Part shown: positions 34,787-44,770 of the stretch, in pieces
Numbering within the stretch: position 1 is the first letter of the stretch
How the letters are laid out: the number at the start of each line of letters is the position of its first letter
Source: an uncultured Cedecea sp.
GTDB lineage: Bacteria > Pseudomonadota > Gammaproteobacteria > Enterobacterales > Enterobacteriaceae
DNA length: 64,000 nucleotides
NCBI RefSeq assembly: GCF_947498825.1
Contig: NZ_CANMLV010000010.1
Coordinates: 91,170 to 155,169, forward strand
Reading direction: 5' to 3'
The notes under the pieces: model-generated
Seen by the model: only the letters and a program-made list of their open reading frames with translations
What the model was told of the DNA's origin: nothing
The model's database searches: none
Made by a program: the position numbers and the translations under genes

Positions 34787-35862
34787 TTTTCCTCCCCGGT
34801 ATCGATAGTCACCTGGACTGACATACCCGGGCGCAGCAGCGCCGTTTCTTCAGGCTGACTCAGCACTTCGATACGCACCGGAATACGCTGGGCGATTTTC
34901 ACGAAGTTACCGGTCGCATTATCCGGGCTGATCGCGCTGAACTCCACGCCCGTTGCCGGAGAGATACTCTCTACTCGGCCTTCATAGGCTTTACTGTCCA
35001 GGGCATCAACAGTAAATTTCACCGACTGCCCGACCCGCAGGTTCGCCAGTTGTGTCTCTTTCATATTGGCGATAACCCAGCGTTGTGAGGGGACCAGCGA
35101 AGTGAGGTGGGTTCCTGCGGTAACATAGGCTCCCTGGCGGATAGAGACTTGTCCGAGCTGGCCGTCGCGGGGGGCGATAATCCGGGTATTCTGCAAATCG
35201 ATTTTCGCCAGTTCCAGTGTTGCTTTCGCGTTTTCCACATCCGCCTGCAGCGCATCGCGATTAACGATAACCGTTTGTAAATCCTGACGCGACATCTCAA
35301 GTGTCGCGGTAGCCTGATCGATATCGGCGCTACTTTGAGCGGCGCTTGCCAGGGCTGCATCGCGCTCACGAATGGAAAGGGAGCCGTCTGCAGTCAGCTC
35401 TTTTACGCGCTTTAAATCAGCCTGGTTTTTCAGGCTCTGCGCCTTGGCGTTTTTCAGTGCGGCTTCGTTACGCAAGATGACTGCCTCAGCACTTTTATGC
35501 TGCTGGAGATTATTTTTCAGTGCTGCGACTTTCATCGCTAACTGGGCTTCTGCCTGGTGCACCCGTTGACTGTAGATGCGGTCGTCAATCTGGAACAGCA
35601 CTTCACCCTGTTTCACATGCGCAAAATCCTGAACGTCAACCTGGGTGATATAGCCGTTGACCTGAGGGCTGATAAAGGTGGTTTGCCCGCGGACGTATGC
35701 GTTGTCGGTAAATTGTGTATAGCGGGTAAAAGGGGGCAATTGCCAGGCGTAGAGGATAACCAGTACGCCAACGATAGCGATAGCTGCGGCTGTGAAAATA
35801 GATACTACCCGTAGATTATTACGGATACTGACCTGTTCTTTTTCGGCATCCTGCTGACTCAT
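34783..35862 (-). CDS. EmrA/HlyD-like membrane fusion protein
   Basis: One membrane helix near the N-terminus (VVSIFTAAAIAIVGVLVILY) anchors a periplasmic part with lipoyl half-motifs (VNGYITQVDVQDFAHVKQGE and APRDGQLGQVSIRQGAYV) separated by a long coiled coil of about 110 residues. This is the adaptor that joins the inner-membrane pump to the outer-membrane duct. I chose the ATG at 35862 with AGGAG 6 bases upstream (MSQQDAEKEQ); a GTG two codons earlier is less likely. Confidence 0.9.
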   Translation of the reverse strand: MSQQDAEKEQVSIRNNLRVVSIFTAAAIAIVGVLVILYAWQLPPFTRYTQFTDNAYVRGQTTFISPQVNGYITQVDVQDFAHVKQGEVLFQIDDRIYSQRVHQAEAQLAMKVAALKNNLQQHKSAEAVILRNEAALKNAKAQSLKNQADLKRVKELTADGSLSIRERDAALASAAQSSADIDQATATLEMSRQDLQTVIVNRDALQADVENAKATLELAKIDLQNTRIIAPRDGQLGQVSIRQGAYVTAGTHLTSLVPSQRWVIANMKETQLANLRVGQSVKFTVDALDSKAYEGRVESISPATGVEFSAISPDNATGNFVKIAQRIPVRIEVLSQPEETALLRPGMSVQVTIDTGEEK

Positions 35863-35905
35863 AACCACTCCTGAAATAAAATATTAATCATTGTTTTAAC
35901 GTTTA

Positions 35906-37558
35906 TTATTTACTGCCAGCGATTTTTTTTAGTGCCAGTCGTGCGGTAAGACGCAGACGCAGTAATCGCCATAAAATCCAGACCAGTGTCGCAGCAGCAA
36001 TACCAGCAGTCAGAAGGTACGTATCATTATAAGCCAGAATATTGGCTTCCAGTGTGCTGACGGTTTGTAGCTGGGTAACGGCCTGGGTGCTCAGCAGGAC
36101 ACTGTCGCTAATCTGGCTTTGATACATCTGGCTATAGGCCTGGAGCCGTTCATTAACCAGCGGATTAAGGGTGGTGAGCTGATCTGCCAGCATGCTGGAA
36201 TAGTATTTCTCGCGCCAGGTCTGGAAGGTGCCGAGAATCGCTGAGCCCAACAGCCCACCAAGGTTTTGGCTCATGCCAAACATCACCGAGAAACTGACCA
36301 GATTGCGCTGATCGGCAATCACGCCACCAATTGCCGCCAGCATAGCTGGTGCGAGGAAAAAGGCACTGCTAAAACCCAGCAGGAACTGACTCAGCATGAG
36401 CTGATCCGGGCGGGTCAGGTTGTTGGAGTGACTGTCTAATAGCGAGGCCACCATGATCAGTGCCAGCGACGTAATAATGGGCCAGGCCAGCTTTGTGGGC
36501 TTAAGCGTCAGGCAGCTGGTGATTATCCCACACACTATTCCGGCGAAAATAGACCATGCCAGGTGGGTCATCTGCTCGTTTTGCAGGCCAACATATTGCA
36601 GCCAGCCGATGACCCCGGTGTTCTGCTCCGCCAGTACGATACGGATCAGCAGCATAATCAGTCCCAGGCGGAGAATACTGCCACTGGAAAGCCAGCGTAT
36701 ATTCAGCAGCGGGTTGCTACGGTTATGCTCAAAGGTAATCGCGCTGACGATAAGCACGAGTGATAAAGCCAGCGCCCAGCCTATCCAGGGGGCTTCAAAC
36801 CACCAGTCTAGCCTGCCCAGGGAAAGTACGGCGCAGAGTAGTGCAAGGCCTGGTGCCAGCAGCATAAAGGTGATGAAATCTTTTTTCTCGAACACTTTAC
36901 GCCGGTCGCTGGGGGGCAGTTTGAGCGCGATAACGCAAGCCAGTGAAATCAGTGCCATCCCGAGTTCAAAGAGATACAGGCCACGCCACTCTTCCAGCTG
37001 TAGTAACTCGGTTGAAAAGAGCCGTGCAATAGGGATGGCCAGCGATGAGCCGGTTATCCCGATGGTTAATGCCTTTAAGCGATGTTTGGCGGGCCAGGCC
37101 TGAATTTGATAATAGATCCCCAGTGAACTGAGGGCGGCAGCGACCATGCCGTGGGCTGCGCGTACCATCAGCGCTGAACTCAGGTCGTTAACAAACAGGT
37201 GAAAGAAGGTTACCAGCACATACAAAACCAAAAAACCTTCTGTGAAGGCGCGCAAACCATACTGCTGACGGAACTTGACCAGCAGTAAGTTAATCGAGAT
37301 ATTGGTCATAACGTATACGGCAGGCAGCCAGGCAATTTCTGTCGACCAGGCTGCAAACGTTCCCTGCAGATTTTGCAGGTTTGCCGAAACCATCGCATTA
37401 CCCATAGCCCCCGTAAGACACACCAGCAGACCGACAATACCAAAAGCGAAGCGTTTCGGTGTGCTGTGGATGGGAGTTGAAGGCGAACCAAGCAAAGTGG
37501 GTTTTTCATGGGGCTGCCACTCGCGAGGCGCATAAGGATTGCGTTGAGGCGGGCGCAT
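35906..37558 (-). CDS. MFS drug exporter (DHA2/EmrB-like)
   Basis: The 550-residue protein has about 14 membrane helices and a long proline-rich cytoplasmic head (PPQRNPYAPREWQPHEKP). The DHA2 pattern is visible at GLLVCLTGAMGNAMVSANLQ in helix 1, but motif A is weak; it is closest to the longer EmrB relatives that work with HlyD-type adaptors, as encoded downstream. First gene of the operon, divergent from the AraC/GyrI-like regulator. Drug class cannot be predicted; multidrug or organic acid export is likely. Confidence 0.87.
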   Translation of the reverse strand: MRPPQRNPYAPREWQPHEKPTLLGSPSTPIHSTPKRFAFGIVGLLVCLTGAMGNAMVSANLQNLQGTFAAWSTEIAWLPAVYVMTNISINLLLVKFRQQYGLRAFTEGFLVLYVLVTFFHLFVNDLSSALMVRAAHGMVAAALSSLGIYYQIQAWPAKHRLKALTIGITGSSLAIPIARLFSTELLQLEEWRGLYLFELGMALISLACVIALKLPPSDRRKVFEKKDFITFMLLAPGLALLCAVLSLGRLDWWFEAPWIGWALALSLVLIVSAITFEHNRSNPLLNIRWLSSGSILRLGLIMLLIRIVLAEQNTGVIGWLQYVGLQNEQMTHLAWSIFAGIVCGIITSCLTLKPTKLAWPIITSLALIMVASLLDSHSNNLTRPDQLMLSQFLLGFSSAFFLAPAMLAAIGGVIADQRNLVSFSVMFGMSQNLGGLLGSAILGTFQTWREKYYSSMLADQLTTLNPLVNERLQAYSQMYQSQISDSVLLSTQAVTQLQTVSTLEANILAYNDTYLLTAGIAAATLVWILWRLLRLRLTARLALKKIAGSK

Positions 37559-37825
37559 AAATGTTGTTACCTATTTTATTATTAGTCTGCTAATTATTTT
37601 TATTTTAGCAGGATTGATGGATTAAGTGAACGAGATAATAATCGACCCTTAGTCAAAAGTTGACTAGTCTTGCCTATATTGAGACTGTTCTGTTTTAAAA
37701 CATCCTGTGTGGTCACTGGGTACTGCCATTCTCATCTGCCCTTTAATGATTATTCTCTGATTCAAGCAAGATCGGTCAGGCGAACTCAATCGCCTTCGCG
37801 CATAGTAAGCCGCACGGAGGAAGTC
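37559..37825. promoter_or_regulatory. Divergent promoter region of pump and regulator
   Basis: A 267-bp gap lies between the minus-strand exporter gene and the plus-strand AraC gene. The stretch 37570-37640 is AT-rich. TTAGTCAAAAGTTGACTAG (37649-37668) contains the inverted words TAGTCAA / TTGACTA, a candidate operator for the AraC-type regulator. Confidence 0.5.
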
Positions 37826-38701
37826 ATGTGTGATAATAAAACCGAGAGTTACGCCAGACGTTTTAAACAGGTCTTTGATTATATTGACCGCCATCTCGAC
37901 GACAGCTTATTACTGGAAAAACTCAGTGAAGTGGCGCATTTTTCACCTTTTCATTTTCATCGCCAGTTTTCGAGCTATTGTGGGATACCCCCTGGTCGTT
38001 ACATCCAGATGATGCGTCTGAAACGCGCATCTTATCGGCTGGCTTTTAATCCGTTAGAGAAAATCACAGATATCGCGTTCGATGCCGGCTTTCAGCATGC
38101 TGAATCATTCAGCCGAGCTTTCAGGCAAATGTTTGGTCTGTCACCGACACAATTTCGCCAGCAGCCGCCTTGGATAGACTGGCATAAACGTATATCTGAA
38201 CCTTATAAAGCCAGGAGACAAACAATGAAAAATCAGGTCAGTATTATCAATTTTCCCGCAACACCAGTCGCAATGCTGACGCATTACGGACAACCGGAAC
38301 TCATCAATGAAACGGCTGCTCGTTTTATTGACTGGCGAAAAAGTACCGGGTATTCGCCAGTGGCTACCAGCCAGACATATGGTATTGCACCTCATGATCC
38401 AACGCTAACCGCGCCGGATGAATTTGAGTTCCATATTTGCGGCACGGTAAACTCACCCATTGATGAAGATAATCACTTTGGCGTGATCAACAGCGATATT
38501 CCGGCGGGTCGGTGTGCGGTTTTACAGCATCAGGGATCGCATGAGACGCTAACCGAGCTGGCGAAAGCACTGTATCGTGACTGGTTACCTGAGAGTGGAG
38601 AGGAGCTGCGCGACTTTCCTTTGTTCTTTCACTACCATAATTTTGTCCATCAGGTAGCGGAACATGAATTGCTTACCGATATCTATTTGCCATTGAAATA
38701 A
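37826..38701 (+). CDS. AraC-family regulator with GyrI-like effector domain
   Basis: Residues about 8-105 form an AraC DNA-binding domain (LLEKLSEVAHFSPFHFHRQF, ITDIAFDAGFQHAESFSRAF), and residues 130-291 a GyrI/SbmC-like ligand domain (FPATPVAMLTHYG, IPAGRCAVLQHQG, LPLFFHYHN-like segment). This is the Rob/SoxS-like BltR-type architecture in which hydrophobic drugs bind the GyrI-like domain. I start at 37826 (MCDNKTESYARRF) with GGAGG upstream. Divergent from the pump operon, it most likely activates it in response to substrates. Confidence 0.88.
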   Translation: MCDNKTESYARRFKQVFDYIDRHLDDSLLLEKLSEVAHFSPFHFHRQFSSYCGIPPGRYIQMMRLKRASYRLAFNPLEKITDIAFDAGFQHAESFSRAFRQMFGLSPTQFRQQPPWIDWHKRISEPYKARRQTMKNQVSIINFPATPVAMLTHYGQPELINETAARFIDWRKSTGYSPVATSQTYGIAPHDPTLTAPDEFEFHICGTVNSPIDEDNHFGVINSDIPAGRCAVLQHQGSHETLTELAKALYRDWLPESGEELRDFPLFFHYHNFVHQVAEHELLTDIYLPLK

Positions 38702-39147
38702 ACGGGGTCGAAGTTATCCCGGATGTGAAGCGCGCTGAGGTTCTCCCCGGCGTGTTTTTTATTTTATGGTCTTCAGTTGACTCAAAGAGAGGTCGTTAGT
38801 ATCACTTCCGCTGGGTTCCAGACTCTCCCATTTTCACTTGTTCTTAATACCGCAGCTTTGCGACAGGTATCACCGACACAATCTCTTGCTTCGGCACATA
38901 TTAGTCTGCTGGAAGCTCGCTCTGAGTGAATTGCCCTTTTAAGCGTGATACTCACAACACTTCTTTATGCGAATGCACAAATTTAAGCCGTTACTTAGAG
39001 GTGTTTGTCTAAAGTAGTTAAGTAAAATAATGCTTATATTTGATATTGAAACGTCTTTTCAATAAACGCGAGCCGATCTTCCACTTTGCACCATGCAATG
39101 TATTCCAGGTAAGCATAGTGGTTTACTTATTGCTTTAAGGACTGATA
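38702..39147. other. Intergenic region between regulator and hexarate genes
   Basis: A weak hairpin followed by GTTTTTTATTTT at about 38730-38765 may terminate the AraC transcript. TTGCACCATGCAA at 39086-39098 is an inverted repeat (TTGCA / TGCAA) that resembles the palindrome in front of garD (52187-52204) and could be an operator. The ribosome binding site of the next gene is AAGGA at 39137. Confidence 0.5.
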
Positions 39148-40302
39148 ATGAAAATTGAATCAGTGAATGTCACCGTTTTCCAATACCCCACCCGGCGGGT
39201 CTCTGACAGTGCTGGTCACTCTCATCCCGGTGCGGAAGGAATGGCCAAAATGGCGATGCTAACGATTACTGCCGATGATGGTACCCAGGGCTATTCGTTT
39301 GCGCCTCCAGAAGTGGTTCGCCCCTTTGTGGTCAATACTTTCTTTCGTAAGGTGATGGTAGGGCAGGATCCTTTTAACCGTGAGCGTATCTGGCAAGATC
39401 TCAATCACTGGCAGCGCGGAAGCGCACATCAGCTGACCGAACGCGCCCTGTCCTTTGTTGAGCAGGCGCTATGGGACCTGATTGGCCGTAAACTGAATAT
39501 GCCGGTGTATAAGCTGTTGGGTGGTTTCCGCGATAAGGTTCCTGCTTACGGTAGTACCATGTGTGGCGATGACTTGCCCGGAGGGCTGTCCACCCCCGAT
39601 GAGTACGCTATTTTTGCCGAGAAGCTTGTCGCGCGCGGCTATCAGGCGATAAAACTGCATACCTGGATGCCGCCAGTCTCCTTTGCTCCTGATCCTAAAA
39701 TGGATATCAAAGCCTGTGCCGCGGTACGTGAAGCCGTTGGGCCGGATATTGATCTGATGATCGATGGTTATCACTGGTACAGTCGCAGCGAAGCTCTGTG
39801 GATAGGTAAAGAGCTGGAGAAGCTGAATTTCGCCTGGTTTGAAGAGCCGATGGAGGAAGACTCGATGTCCTCTTATGCCTGGCTTGCGGAAAATCTGTCT
39901 ATTCCTATCGTCGGGCCGGAAAGTTTCGGCGGTAAGCATCATATGCGTGCTGAATGGGTGAAAGCGGGCGCCTGCGATATTCTCCGTGCTGGATCGAACG
40001 GCGTCGGCGGCATTACGCCAACCATGAAGGTTGCCGCCCTGGCTGAGTCGTTCGGTATGGACTGTGAAGTGCATGGTAACGGGGCGGCAAGCCTGGCGGT
40101 TGTCGGTGCTATCCGTAACTGTCGCTGGTATGAACGCGGTCTGTTACATCCTTTCCTCGAGTATGACGAACCTGCAGCCTACCTTAATAGCATTGTCGAT
40201 CCTATGGACGCGCAGGGCTTTGTGCATCTGCCTCAAGGCCCCGGACTGGGCGAAGACATTAATTTCAACTATATCGAAGCCAATACTGTCAGCCACGACT
40301 GA
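39148..40302 (+). CDS. Enolase-superfamily (mandelate racemase type) acid-sugar dehydratase
   Basis: The 384-residue protein has the enolase fold markers: AIKLHTWMPP (Lys acid/base region), LMIDGYHWY (metal Asp), WFEEPMEED (metal Glu), GPESFGG (metal Glu) and CEVHGNGAA (catalytic His of the His-Asp dyad). Members dehydrate aldarates and aldonates such as tartrate, galactarate or talarate. The HTWMPP motif and the neighbouring garD, garL, garR, garK and cdaR genes make a hexarate or related diacid the likely substrate; exact substrate unknown. It heads the operon with the dipeptide-type ABC transporter. Confidence 0.87.
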   Translation: MKIESVNVTVFQYPTRRVSDSAGHSHPGAEGMAKMAMLTITADDGTQGYSFAPPEVVRPFVVNTFFRKVMVGQDPFNRERIWQDLNHWQRGSAHQLTERALSFVEQALWDLIGRKLNMPVYKLLGGFRDKVPAYGSTMCGDDLPGGLSTPDEYAIFAEKLVARGYQAIKLHTWMPPVSFAPDPKMDIKACAAVREAVGPDIDLMIDGYHWYSRSEALWIGKELEKLNFAWFEEPMEEDSMSSYAWLAENLSIPIVGPESFGGKHHMRAEWVKAGACDILRAGSNGVGGITPTMKVAALAESFGMDCEVHGNGAASLAVVGAIRNCRWYERGLLHPFLEYDEPAAYLNSIVDPMDAQGFVHLPQGPGLGEDINFNYIEANTVSHD

Positions 40303-40317
40303 CCTAAATAAATAAGT

Positions 40318-40344
40318 TCAGGCGCGCTACCTTGGCGTAGCCTG
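40318..40344 (+). promoter_or_regulatory. Intercistronic hairpin between dehydratase and transporter genes
   Basis: TCAGGC and a GCTAC arm pair with GTAGC and CTGA across a CTTGGC loop in the 64-base gap. No T-run follows, so it probably protects or attenuates mRNA and allows higher binding-protein or enzyme yield rather than stopping transcription. Confidence 0.5.
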
Positions 40345-40366
40345 ACGTACCCTACAGGCGGTAGAT

Positions 40367-41989
40367 ATGAAAAAGAACGCTATTCTTGGCGTGTGTCTGC
40401 TCACGCTTATCATGTCCGTAGCAAGCCCTGGCGCTCAGGCGAAAACGCCTGACGATCAGCTGATTATTGGCATGAATATGAATAACCTGCTGACCCTTGA
40501 TCCGGCCGCGATGACCGGTAATGAAGTCGTGGGTATTGTCGTTAATCTCTATGACTCGCTGGTCGAGTTGGATCCTAAGCAATTAAACCATGTGATACCC
40601 GCTCTGGCGCAAACTTGGGACGTGAGTCCGGACGGTAAAACGCTGACTTTCCATTTGCGTAACGATGTGAAGTTTCACTCAGGCAATCCCTTAACTGCCG
40701 AAGATGTAGTCTGGTCAATGCGCCGCATTCTGCATCTTAATCTCGCCCAGGCATCGGTCTGGAAGTCCTACGGTTTTACCAAAAAAAATGTCGATGAGTT
40801 GGTCACCGCGCCGGATAAATACACCGTTAAAATCGTCTTGCCGAAAGAAAACGATCCGCAACTGGTGATTTATTCTCTGGGGGCTTTGGGAAATTTAGGC
40901 GTACTGGACAGTAAAACGGTGCAAAGTCATGTGCAGGATAATGACTGGGGTAATCGCTGGCTCTCGACCAATGAGGCAGGCTCCGGCCCGTTTATTCTTG
41001 ATACCTGGCAGGCTAAAGACGTCTTACGTATGAAGGCTAACCCTGATTACTGGCGCGGTGAGCCGAAAGTGAATCGCGTGGTGCTACGTCATTTTCAGGA
41101 ATCACAAACCTTACGTCTGATGATTGAGAAAGGCGATTTGGATGTTGCCAGTAATATGGCGGTGTCTGATATTAACGCCCTGCGTAAGCAGCCGGATCTT
41201 ACGGTTGAAGCGGTACAACGTGGCACCATGTACTACGTTGCCATGAATATGAAAGATCCGCAGTTCGCCAACCCTAAAGTACGCGAGGCAATTAGATACC
41301 TTATTGATTATAAAGGCATCAATAAGGCGTTGATGCCGGGCTATGGTGTGCTTCATCAGCGCCCGATTAAGGCCGGTATGCCCTCAACCTTGCCGGATCC
41401 GGGTTATCAGTTAGATATCGATAAAGCCAAAGCGCTGCTTGCTGAGGCGGGCTATCCGGATGGCTTTGAAACCACGATCCGATCCCTCTCCGATCAGCCG
41501 TTCCTCAATATTGCTATTGCGGTGCAGTCGACCCTGATGCAAGCGGGTATTAAGGCCAAGATCATTACCGGCACCGGCAACCAGATCTATGGCGCAATGC
41601 GTGAGCGTAAATTTGATCTGCTGGTCGGCCGGGGAGGGAGCGGCATGGAGCCCCATCCGCATTCCAGTCTGCGAGCCCTGGTGTATAACCCGGATAACAG
41701 CGATGCGGCCAGGCTGACCAATTTCCAGGGCTGGCGTACCAGCTTCTATGATAAGCAACTCAACGAAATGATAGACCAGGCATTGTTAGAGCGCGATCCC
41801 CAGAAGCAGATTGCGGATTACCAGGCGATCCAGGTCCGTTACGATAAATTAATCCCCGCATTGTTACCCCTCTCGCAGATGGTTGACTCGGTAGTGATAC
41901 GTAATGAAGTCAAAGACTATCAGTCCCACCCATCGGCAACCACCTTCTTACGTGAGGTGTATAAAACACCTGAAGGAGAGAAACCATGA
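40367..41989 (+). CDS. Dipeptide/oligopeptide-type ABC binding protein (SBP family 5)
   Basis: A signal peptide (MKKNAILGVCLLTLIMSVAS to AQA) precedes a full-length SBP_bac_5 protein of 540 residues, with the family patterns LAQTWDVSPDGKTLTFHLRN and VKFHSGNPLTAEDVVWSM. Although named for peptides, this family also binds sugars, opines and nickel. Its operon starts with a sugar-acid dehydratase, so an acidic sugar or glycoside is plausible. The next gene overlaps by 4 bases. Confidence 0.9.
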   Translation: MKKNAILGVCLLTLIMSVASPGAQAKTPDDQLIIGMNMNNLLTLDPAAMTGNEVVGIVVNLYDSLVELDPKQLNHVIPALAQTWDVSPDGKTLTFHLRNDVKFHSGNPLTAEDVVWSMRRILHLNLAQASVWKSYGFTKKNVDELVTAPDKYTVKIVLPKENDPQLVIYSLGALGNLGVLDSKTVQSHVQDNDWGNRWLSTNEAGSGPFILDTWQAKDVLRMKANPDYWRGEPKVNRVVLRHFQESQTLRLMIEKGDLDVASNMAVSDINALRKQPDLTVEAVQRGTMYYVAMNMKDPQFANPKVREAIRYLIDYKGINKALMPGYGVLHQRPIKAGMPSTLPDPGYQLDIDKAKALLAEAGYPDGFETTIRSLSDQPFLNIAIAVQSTLMQAGIKAKIITGTGNQIYGAMRERKFDLLVGRGGSGMEPHPHSSLRALVYNPDNSDAARLTNFQGWRTSFYDKQLNEMIDQALLERDPQKQIADYQAIQVRYDKLIPALLPLSQMVDSVVIRNEVKDYQSHPSATTFLREVYKTPEGEKP

Positions 41990-43023
41990 GTGCGACTTTT
42001 ATGGCTTCCGGCTCTCGCTTGCGGAATTTTTCAAAACGGTTGATGCAGGTCGTCATCACCCTGCTGGGTCTGCTGATCCTCACCTTTACCATCGGCCGTG
42101 TGATGCCTATCGATCCGGTGTTGGCGATCGTCGGCCCGGATGCGGATCAGAGTACTTACCAGCAGGTTTATCAGCAGCTTGGCTTTGATAAATCCCTGAT
42201 GACGCAGTTCGGTATCTATTTTGTCAATCTGCTGCATGGCGATCTGGGCAATGCCTTGCTGACGGGGAAACCGGTGATTGACGATATCATTCGCGTCTTC
42301 CCCGCCACTCTGGAACTGGCCACTATGGCGATAATCGTCGGTGCGGGTTTAGGGATCCCGTTAGGGGTTCTGGCTGCTGCGCGCCGTAACAGTGTTTATG
42401 ACTATATTGTGCGTATTATCAGTCTGGCCGGTTATTCGACGCCGATTTTCTGGGTCGGGATGATAGGGCTGCTGGTGTTCTATGCCTGGCTTGGTTGGGT
42501 CGGCGGAGCAGGGCGGCTTGAACTTGGACTGGATGGTGTGGTGCCGCGTCGTACCGGGCTGATGACTATTGACGCCTTACTGGCCGGAAACAGCCAGGTC
42601 TTCTGGAATGCGATTAACCATTTAGTATTACCGGCTTCACTGCTTGGTTTCCACTCAATGGCCTATATTAGCCGAATGACGCGCAGCTTTATGCTCGCCC
42701 AGCTTTCGCAGGAGTTTATTTTAACTGCCCGTGTTAAAGGATTAACCGAGCGTCAGGTTATTTGGAACCATGCTTTTCGCAATATCCTTGTACAGCTTCT
42801 GACCGTAGTGGCGCTAGCCTATGGCTCATTGCTTGAAGGGGCGGTATTGATTGAGACGGTATTCTCCTGGCCAGGATTTGGTTCATATCTGACAGGCAGT
42901 CTGCTGCTGGGAGATATGAATGCAGTGATGGGCTGCGTACTGTTGGTGGGGGTCATTTTTGTGATGCTCAACTTGCTCTCTGACATGCTCTATCAATTCT
43001 TCGATCCGAGGACAAAATCATGA
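41986..43023 (+). CDS. ABC transporter permease (DppB-like)
   Basis: The 345-residue protein has about six membrane helices and the DppB-type EAA loop (EFILTARVKGLTERQVIW-NHAFRN). ATGA overlap with the binding-protein gene and with the next permease gene shows tight coupling. It is one half of the transport channel. Confidence 0.92.
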   Translation: MSATFMASGSRLRNFSKRLMQVVITLLGLLILTFTIGRVMPIDPVLAIVGPDADQSTYQQVYQQLGFDKSLMTQFGIYFVNLLHGDLGNALLTGKPVIDDIIRVFPATLELATMAIIVGAGLGIPLGVLAAARRNSVYDYIVRIISLAGYSTPIFWVGMIGLLVFYAWLGWVGGAGRLELGLDGVVPRRTGLMTIDALLAGNSQVFWNAINHLVLPASLLGFHSMAYISRMTRSFMLAQLSQEFILTARVKGLTERQVIWNHAFRNILVQLLTVVALAYGSLLEGAVLIETVFSWPGFGSYLTGSLLLGDMNAVMGCVLLVGVIFVMLNLLSDMLYQFFDPRTKS

Positions 43024-43925
43024 GTATTTCTCTCGATACGCCGCGGAGTAATCAGGCAAGTGAGTCGAGTCTGCGTATCAAACGCACACTGTCCCGCTGC
43101 TGGGGATTTGTGATTAAAATGGCCCGTAATCCTCTTACGGCAATCGGCGGCAGTATTATCCTGCTGCTGGTGGTCGTGGCGATATTTGCCCCGCTAATCG
43201 CCCCTTATAATCCGCTGGTGCAGGATCTTAATAATGTCCTGGCGGCGCCCAATTCTCAGCACTGGTTTGGTACCGATGAGTTTGGTCGAGATATCTTCAG
43301 TCGCCTGGTCTATGGGGCTCGCATTACGCTCTACATCGTGCTGCTGGTCTCTGTTACTGTCGGACCGATTGGTTTGTTGCTTGGAGTCTGTGCCGGCTAC
43401 TTTGGCGGCAAAGTGGATATGGTCCTGATGCGGGTAACGGATATTTTTATCTCTTTCCCAAGTCTGGTTCTGGCGCTGGCCTTTGTCGCAGCATTAGGCC
43501 CGGGACTTGAGCATGTGGTGATAGCTATTACCTTGACGGCCTGGCCACCGATTGCACGTTTAGCCCGAGCTGAAACGCTTTCACTGAGACAGGCTGATTT
43601 TATCTCGGCAGTGCGTTTACAGGGCGCTTCTCCGGCTCGCGTATTGTGGCATCACATTGTGCCTCTGTGCCTTCCTTCGGTCATTATTCGCATCACCATG
43701 AATATGGCGGGCATTATTCTGACAGCAGCCGGTCTTGGCTTCCTGGGCCTTGGCGCTCAGCCGCCAGAGCCTGAGTGGGGAGCGATGATCTCCAGCGGTC
43801 GTACTTACATGATGGAGTGTTGGTGGGTGGTGACCATTCCTGGTCTGGCCATTCTTATCAACAGCTTAGCATTCAACTTCTTAGGAGATGGCCTACGTGA
43901 CATACTCGACCCTCGCAGCGAATGA
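43020..43925 (+). CDS. ABC transporter permease (DppC-like)
   Basis: The 301-residue DppC-type permease has an N-terminal OppC_N helix (NPLTAIGGSIILLLVVVAIF), the typical HWFGTDEFGRDIFSRLVYG and the EAA-like loop DFISAVRLQGASPARVLW. It pairs with the DppB-like subunit encoded before it. Its 3' end overlaps the ATPase gene by up to 38 bases. Confidence 0.92.
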   Translation: MSISLDTPRSNQASESSLRIKRTLSRCWGFVIKMARNPLTAIGGSIILLLVVVAIFAPLIAPYNPLVQDLNNVLAAPNSQHWFGTDEFGRDIFSRLVYGARITLYIVLLVSVTVGPIGLLLGVCAGYFGGKVDMVLMRVTDIFISFPSLVLALAFVAALGPGLEHVVIAITLTAWPPIARLARAETLSLRQADFISAVRLQGASPARVLWHHIVPLCLPSVIIRITMNMAGIILTAAGLGFLGLGAQPPEPEWGAMISSGRTYMMECWWVVTIPGLAILINSLAFNFLGDGLRDILDPRSE

Positions 43926-44760
43926 TAGCCCTCTGCTCGACGTGCGCGATCTGTGCGTCGACTTTGTTAACGGCAGCGCCATCACCCACGCGGTGCGCGG
44001 TGTCTCCTTTCAACTGGGAAAAGAAAAGCTCGCTATTGTTGGTGAGTCGGGATCAGGAAAATCGACGGTAGGACGTGCACTGCTTCATCTGCATCCGAAG
44101 AGCGCACGTATTAACGCCAGTAAGCTACAGTTTGGCTCACAGGATTTGCTTGGGGCTAATGAAGCCCAGATGCGCAAGATCCGCGGCAAGCGTATTTCGA
44201 TGATTATGCAGGATCCGAAATACTCCCTGAATCCGGTGGTCTGTGTTGGAAAACAGATAGCCGAAGCCTGGCTGACCCATAATCCAGGGCGTAAGGACGA
44301 GGCGAAAGCCCGGGCAATGGAGATGCTGGATATTGTGCGCATTCGTCAGCCGGAGCGAGTTTATCACCTTTATCCTCATGAAATATCGGGAGGCCAGGGG
44401 CAGCGCATCATGATAGCGATGATGCTTATCACTGACCCGGAGCTGGTTATCGCCGATGAACCAACTTCGGCACTGGACGTGTCAGTGCGTTTACAAGTGC
44501 TGGGTTTGCTCGACGATCTGGTCCAGTCTCGCGGGTTGGGACTTATCTTTATCAGTCATGATATTAACTTGGTGCGTAGCTTCTGCGATCGAGTGCTGGT
44601 GATGTATGCCGGCCGGGTAGTGGAGTCTATTGCCGCCAAGGATCTGGATAATGCGCAACACCCTTATACCCAGGGCCTGATCAATGCCTTGCCTGAAATT
44701 CACCATCGTCGTCCGGTCCTGCCAGTCTTGCAGCGCCAGGCGAGCTGGTTAAGCGAATAA
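43888..44760 (+). CDS. ABC transporter ATPase (DppD-like)
   Basis: The 290-residue ATPase has Walker A GESGSGKS, signature SGGQGQR, Walker [14 protein letters not shown] and H-loop ISHDI, plus the C-terminal oligopeptide-family tail (HPYTQGLINALPE). The start is uncertain: ATG 43888 follows AGGAG too closely, and GTG 43897 is an in-frame alternative at better spacing. The unusual signature GGQGQR (rather than GGQRQR) is noted. Confidence 0.9.
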   Translation: MAYVTYSTLAANDSPLLDVRDLCVDFVNGSAITHAVRGVSFQLGKEKLAIVGESGSGKSTVGRALLHLHPKSARINASKLQFGSQDLLGANEAQMRKIRGKRISMIMQDPKYSLNPVVCVGKQIAEAWLTHNPGRKDEAKARAMEMLDIVRIRQPERVYHLYPHEISGGQGQRIMIAMMLITDPELVIADEPTSALDVSVRLQVLGLLDDLVQSRGLGLIFISHDINLVRSFCDRVLVMYAGRVVESIAAKDLDNAQHPYTQGLINALPEIHHRRPVLPVLQRQASWLSE

Positions 44761-44770
44761 GGAGCCTGTG

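Noticed and set aside
36453..37103. A 216-codon plus-strand frame
   Set aside because: It is antisense to the MFS exporter, which has clear family resemblance and a ribosome binding site.
39469..40074. A 201-codon minus-strand frame
   Set aside because: It is antisense to the enolase-superfamily dehydratase with all catalytic motifs intact.
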